Source: Bacteroidales bacterium (GTDB lineage: Bacteria; Bacteroidota; Bacteroidia; Bacteroidales; VadinHA17). From it: a DNA stretch of 64,000 bases. The stretch is from NCBI GenBank assembly GCA_009877105.1, contig WXFD01000058.1, positions 186,001 to 250,000 of the forward strand, written 5' to 3'. Positions 62,222 through 64,000 of this stretch are shown here, one piece after another. The notes below the pieces were generated by a model. The model saw nothing but the letters and a program-made list of their open reading frames with translations, ran no database searches and had not been told where the DNA came from. Within the stretch, counting starts at the first letter, position 1, and every line of letters starts with the position of its first letter. The translations under genes were made by a program, and so were the position numbers.

Positions 62222-63721
62222 CTAATACAGGAATTTATGGCATTCGGAACAGTTTGCTTCCTGCCATACGTCTCCGATATCAACAGGGTGAATAAATTCA
62301 AGCGGCTCCCTGACTGCCGAATATTGCATCGATCCGGGTGTACCCTGGCTGATAATAATGTGACATATATTGCAATCGCGGGTAATCCTTCTGCCGGTCT
62401 CAGATTCGAAGGCATCATTATGACACCTGAAGCAGCCTTCAGATTCAAGATGGCCGGCATGATCAGGATAAACACTATAATTCACTCCCATTGCCGGGAA
62501 AGTGTTTCTTGAAAAGGCTTTCTGGACTGAAGTGATTGACCGTTCAATCTTTTCAACGTTATCTGACAAATAACCCGCATAACCTGATTCGTAGAAATTC
62601 AGTATTCCATCCCTTATCTGCATCATTGCTGTATCCCTGTCGGTGAAGGTATTTGAAAGTATCTCCATTGCCGACTTTTTTATGAAGGGGATCTCCTTCG
62701 ATACGCCGCCTGCCTGCATTATCCTGTCAAAATATGCCGGAGGCGAATAATAATTATGGGATGGCCTGTTATGACAGTCAATGCAATCCATTGTACGGGG
62801 AGAGGCTGATGCCAATGCGCTGTCAGACACTTCAGAATCCGGGATACGGTATTCTGTCACTTCTCCTGTTTCCTTATTGGTATATTTCACATAACTGATT
62901 ATCTCCCTTTTATCATTCTCGGATACATATTCAATCTTAACATCGGGATTTATGTGCCAGTGAATTCCTTCGGTAAACCCAAGATTCTCATATTCAGGGC
63001 CCGTTTTCATCAGCAGCATGATATCCCATTCGGAATTCAGAGAATCGGTCAGAAAATATTTTTTTGTAAAAATCTTTCGCGAATAGAATTTCTGCGGCCA
63101 GTGACAGCGTTCACACGTCTCCCTTGCAGGCCGCAGATCATGCAGCGGAGTTTCAATGGGGGTCTGATAGCTTTTGGTAATGGTTGCATATACCTGGTAC
63201 AACCCTGACAATTTCGATTTGACATACCACGATGCGCCGGCTCCAACATGGCAGTCGACGCAAGCCACGTTGGCATGTGGTGAATTCTGGTATGCAGTAT
63301 ATTCCGGTTCCATAACCTTGTGGCACAGGGTACCGCAAAACTCTACCGATTCTGTCAGGTGATATGCCTCAAAACTGCCATACGTCGACAGGAAAAGAAT
63401 AATTACGGTTACAACGGCAAAAATGATGAAGGCTTTCTTATGTACAGGGTTGTTAAGATCAATGCTGGGAAGCCTCTTTATCCCCTCGGGAGAAGCAGAT
63501 GCTTTTCTTTTCCTGGCAGCCAGTATACCGACAGGCACCATAATCAGACCAAACAGCATGAAGCCCGGAAGGATTATATAAATGAACAAACCAAGGACGG
63601 TTGCACTTTTATCGAGCACCGCTGATATAATGAACAAAACAATTATCAGGATCAGATTGACTGATGCAATCAGCAACCCGATAATGGATATCCAATTCCT
63701 GAGTAAAGACGTCAGTTTCAT
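62222..63721 (-). CDS. NapC/NirT-like membrane cytochrome with seven heme motifs
   Basis: Probable membrane-anchored quinol dehydrogenase of 499 residues. Three hydrophobic segments (about 11-33, 42-66 and 97-113) precede the periplasmic part. Heme motifs are C129-x3-C133-H (FCGTLCHKVM), then CVDCH 154, CERCH 203, CIDCH 313, CFRCH 430, CNICH 450 and CSECH 491. The first is CX3CH, a known variant at the quinol-near heme in some NapC/NrfH relatives. NapC-type proteins usually have four hemes, so this is an extended form. I infer electron transfer from menaquinol to the neighbouring soluble or lipid-anchored cytochromes. No terminal reductase (NrfA, NapA or other) is visible in the window. Confidence 0.9.
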   Translation of the reverse strand: MKLTSLLRNWISIIGLLIASVNLILIIVLFIISAVLDKSATVLGLFIYIILPGFMLFGLIMVPVGILAARKRKASASPEGIKRLPSIDLNNPVHKKAFIIFAVVTVIILFLSTYGSFEAYHLTESVEFCGTLCHKVMEPEYTAYQNSPHANVACVDCHVGAGASWYVKSKLSGLYQVYATITKSYQTPIETPLHDLRPARETCERCHWPQKFYSRKIFTKKYFLTDSLNSEWDIMLLMKTGPEYENLGFTEGIHWHINPDVKIEYVSENDKREIISYVKYTNKETGEVTEYRIPDSEVSDSALASASPRTMDCIDCHNRPSHNYYSPPAYFDRIMQAGGVSKEIPFIKKSAMEILSNTFTDRDTAMMQIRDGILNFYESGYAGYLSDNVEKIERSITSVQKAFSRNTFPAMGVNYSVYPDHAGHLESEGCFRCHNDAFESETGRRITRDCNICHIIISQGTPGSMQYSAVREPLEFIHPVDIGDVWQEANCSECHKFLY

Positions 63722-63881
63722 AGTGATCTGTTATTTCAGGTTAATCAGTTACAGCAATGACAGTGAATTAAGTTTCTGATTCCAATAACCCGGGATTCAG
63801 ATAAGTGATGATCTGTAAGGTACATTGCAACTCCGATCAAATAACTCGGGTCATCCTTCCTGAGTGAGCCGGCAACAGAAC

Positions 63882-63917
63882 AAAAACGGGAATGAATTCA
63901 GGTGCAATTCATCCCCG
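63882..63917 (-). terminator. Terminator of a gene entering from the right edge
   Basis: CGGGAATGAATT (63887-63898) and AATTCATCCCCG (63906-63917) pair with one mismatch around a 7-base loop. On the minus strand TTTTT follows (63886-63882). It implies a leftward gene ending just before it. The 63722-63881 stretch upstream of the NapC-like gene shows no clear promoter or gene. Confidence 0.65.
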
Positions 63918-63955
63918 TGAGCCGAAAACAAAAGCTCATCAATATTATTCTTCCT

Positions 63956-64000
63956 TCAAAAAAACCAGATCCGGGTATTGCCCCCAATTCTATTTTTTGA
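63956..64000 (-). CDS. Possible C-terminal end of a gene cut by the window edge
   Basis: The minus-strand frame ending in TGA at 63958-63956 is open to the window edge (14 residues, ending TRIWFF). It is placed correctly before the terminator, but it is too short to identify; a second open frame also crosses the edge, so this is a guess from position. Confidence 0.2.
   Translation of the reverse strand, partial: SKNRIGGNTRIWFF

Noticed and set aside
1-64000. CRISPR arrays, insertion sequences, integrases, restriction or other defence genes
   Set aside because: None seen: no regularly spaced repeats, no transposase or integrase motifs, and gene content is housekeeping throughout.

Overview
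The window reads as a chromosomal segment of an anaerobic or facultatively anaerobic member of the Bacteroidota, most likely in or near Bacteroidales/Marinilabiliales. This is inferred from gene families and order: DUF4290-murA, parA-parB-DUF5683, rsfS-ftsH-cdsA-psd, DUF4492-cydA-cydB, fused CcsBA and zinc-free L31 type B. Promoter candidates of the Bacteroidota type (TAnnTTTG, often TATCTTTGC or TATTTTTGC) and the scarcity of Shine-Dalgarno motifs agree. No rRNA genes are present, so the genus cannot be fixed. I see no insertion sequence, prophage, CRISPR array or integrated element; nearly everything looks like core genome.

Layout. 1-9 kb: the end of a pirin-like gene, then a leftward carbohydrate operon (two-domain esterase-like hydrolase, two tandem GH9 lipoproteins, a Tat-exported aldo/keto reductase). 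9-18 kb: a DedA membrane protein, two tandem Kup potassium transporters, a CapA-like protein, a histidine-rich metal-transporter-like protein, and DUF4290-murA. 18-25 kb: grpE-dnaJ, an ABC exporter pair, a sigma-54 activator without a DNA-binding domain, and hydF. 25-33 kb: a leftward envelope and segregation cluster, parA-parB-DUF5683-mltD-(SGNH+MBOAT fusion). 33-41 kb: lipid kinase, glutaminyl cyclase, HAD hydrolase, pssA, and a cytochrome bd operon with two small membrane proteins. 41-55 kb: hsp20, flavodiiron protein, psd-cdsA-ftsH-rsfS, birA, pyrE, NUDIX, lon-coaD, rpmE2, an acyltransferase-like protein and a polysaccharide flippase. 55-64 kb: tRNA-His with an elaborate repeat and terminator region, then a c-type cytochrome module (ccsBA, a Crp/Fnr regulator, a six-heme-motif lipoprotein with a collagen-like stretch, a monoheme cytochrome, and a NapC-like seven-heme-motif membrane protein).

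How they fit together. Three themes stand out. (1) Phospholipid synthesis: CdsA, PssA and Psd together make the CDP-DAG to PS to PE route, with a lipid kinase nearby. (2) Low-oxygen respiration and oxygen defence: cytochrome bd, a flavodiiron protein and the cytochrome c module, whose divergent control region holds an FNR-type site. (3) Protein quality control: grpE-dnaJ, hsp20, lon and ftsH. lon has a near-perfect sigma-54 promoter, grpE a weaker one, and grpE and hsp20 share TGnCA-N3-TGnC repeats upstream. A sigma-54 activator sits four genes downstream of grpE. That possible sigma-54/heat-shock link, the mirrored terminators and 125-bp duplication after tRNA-His, and the collagen-like multiheme lipoprotein are the most unusual signals.
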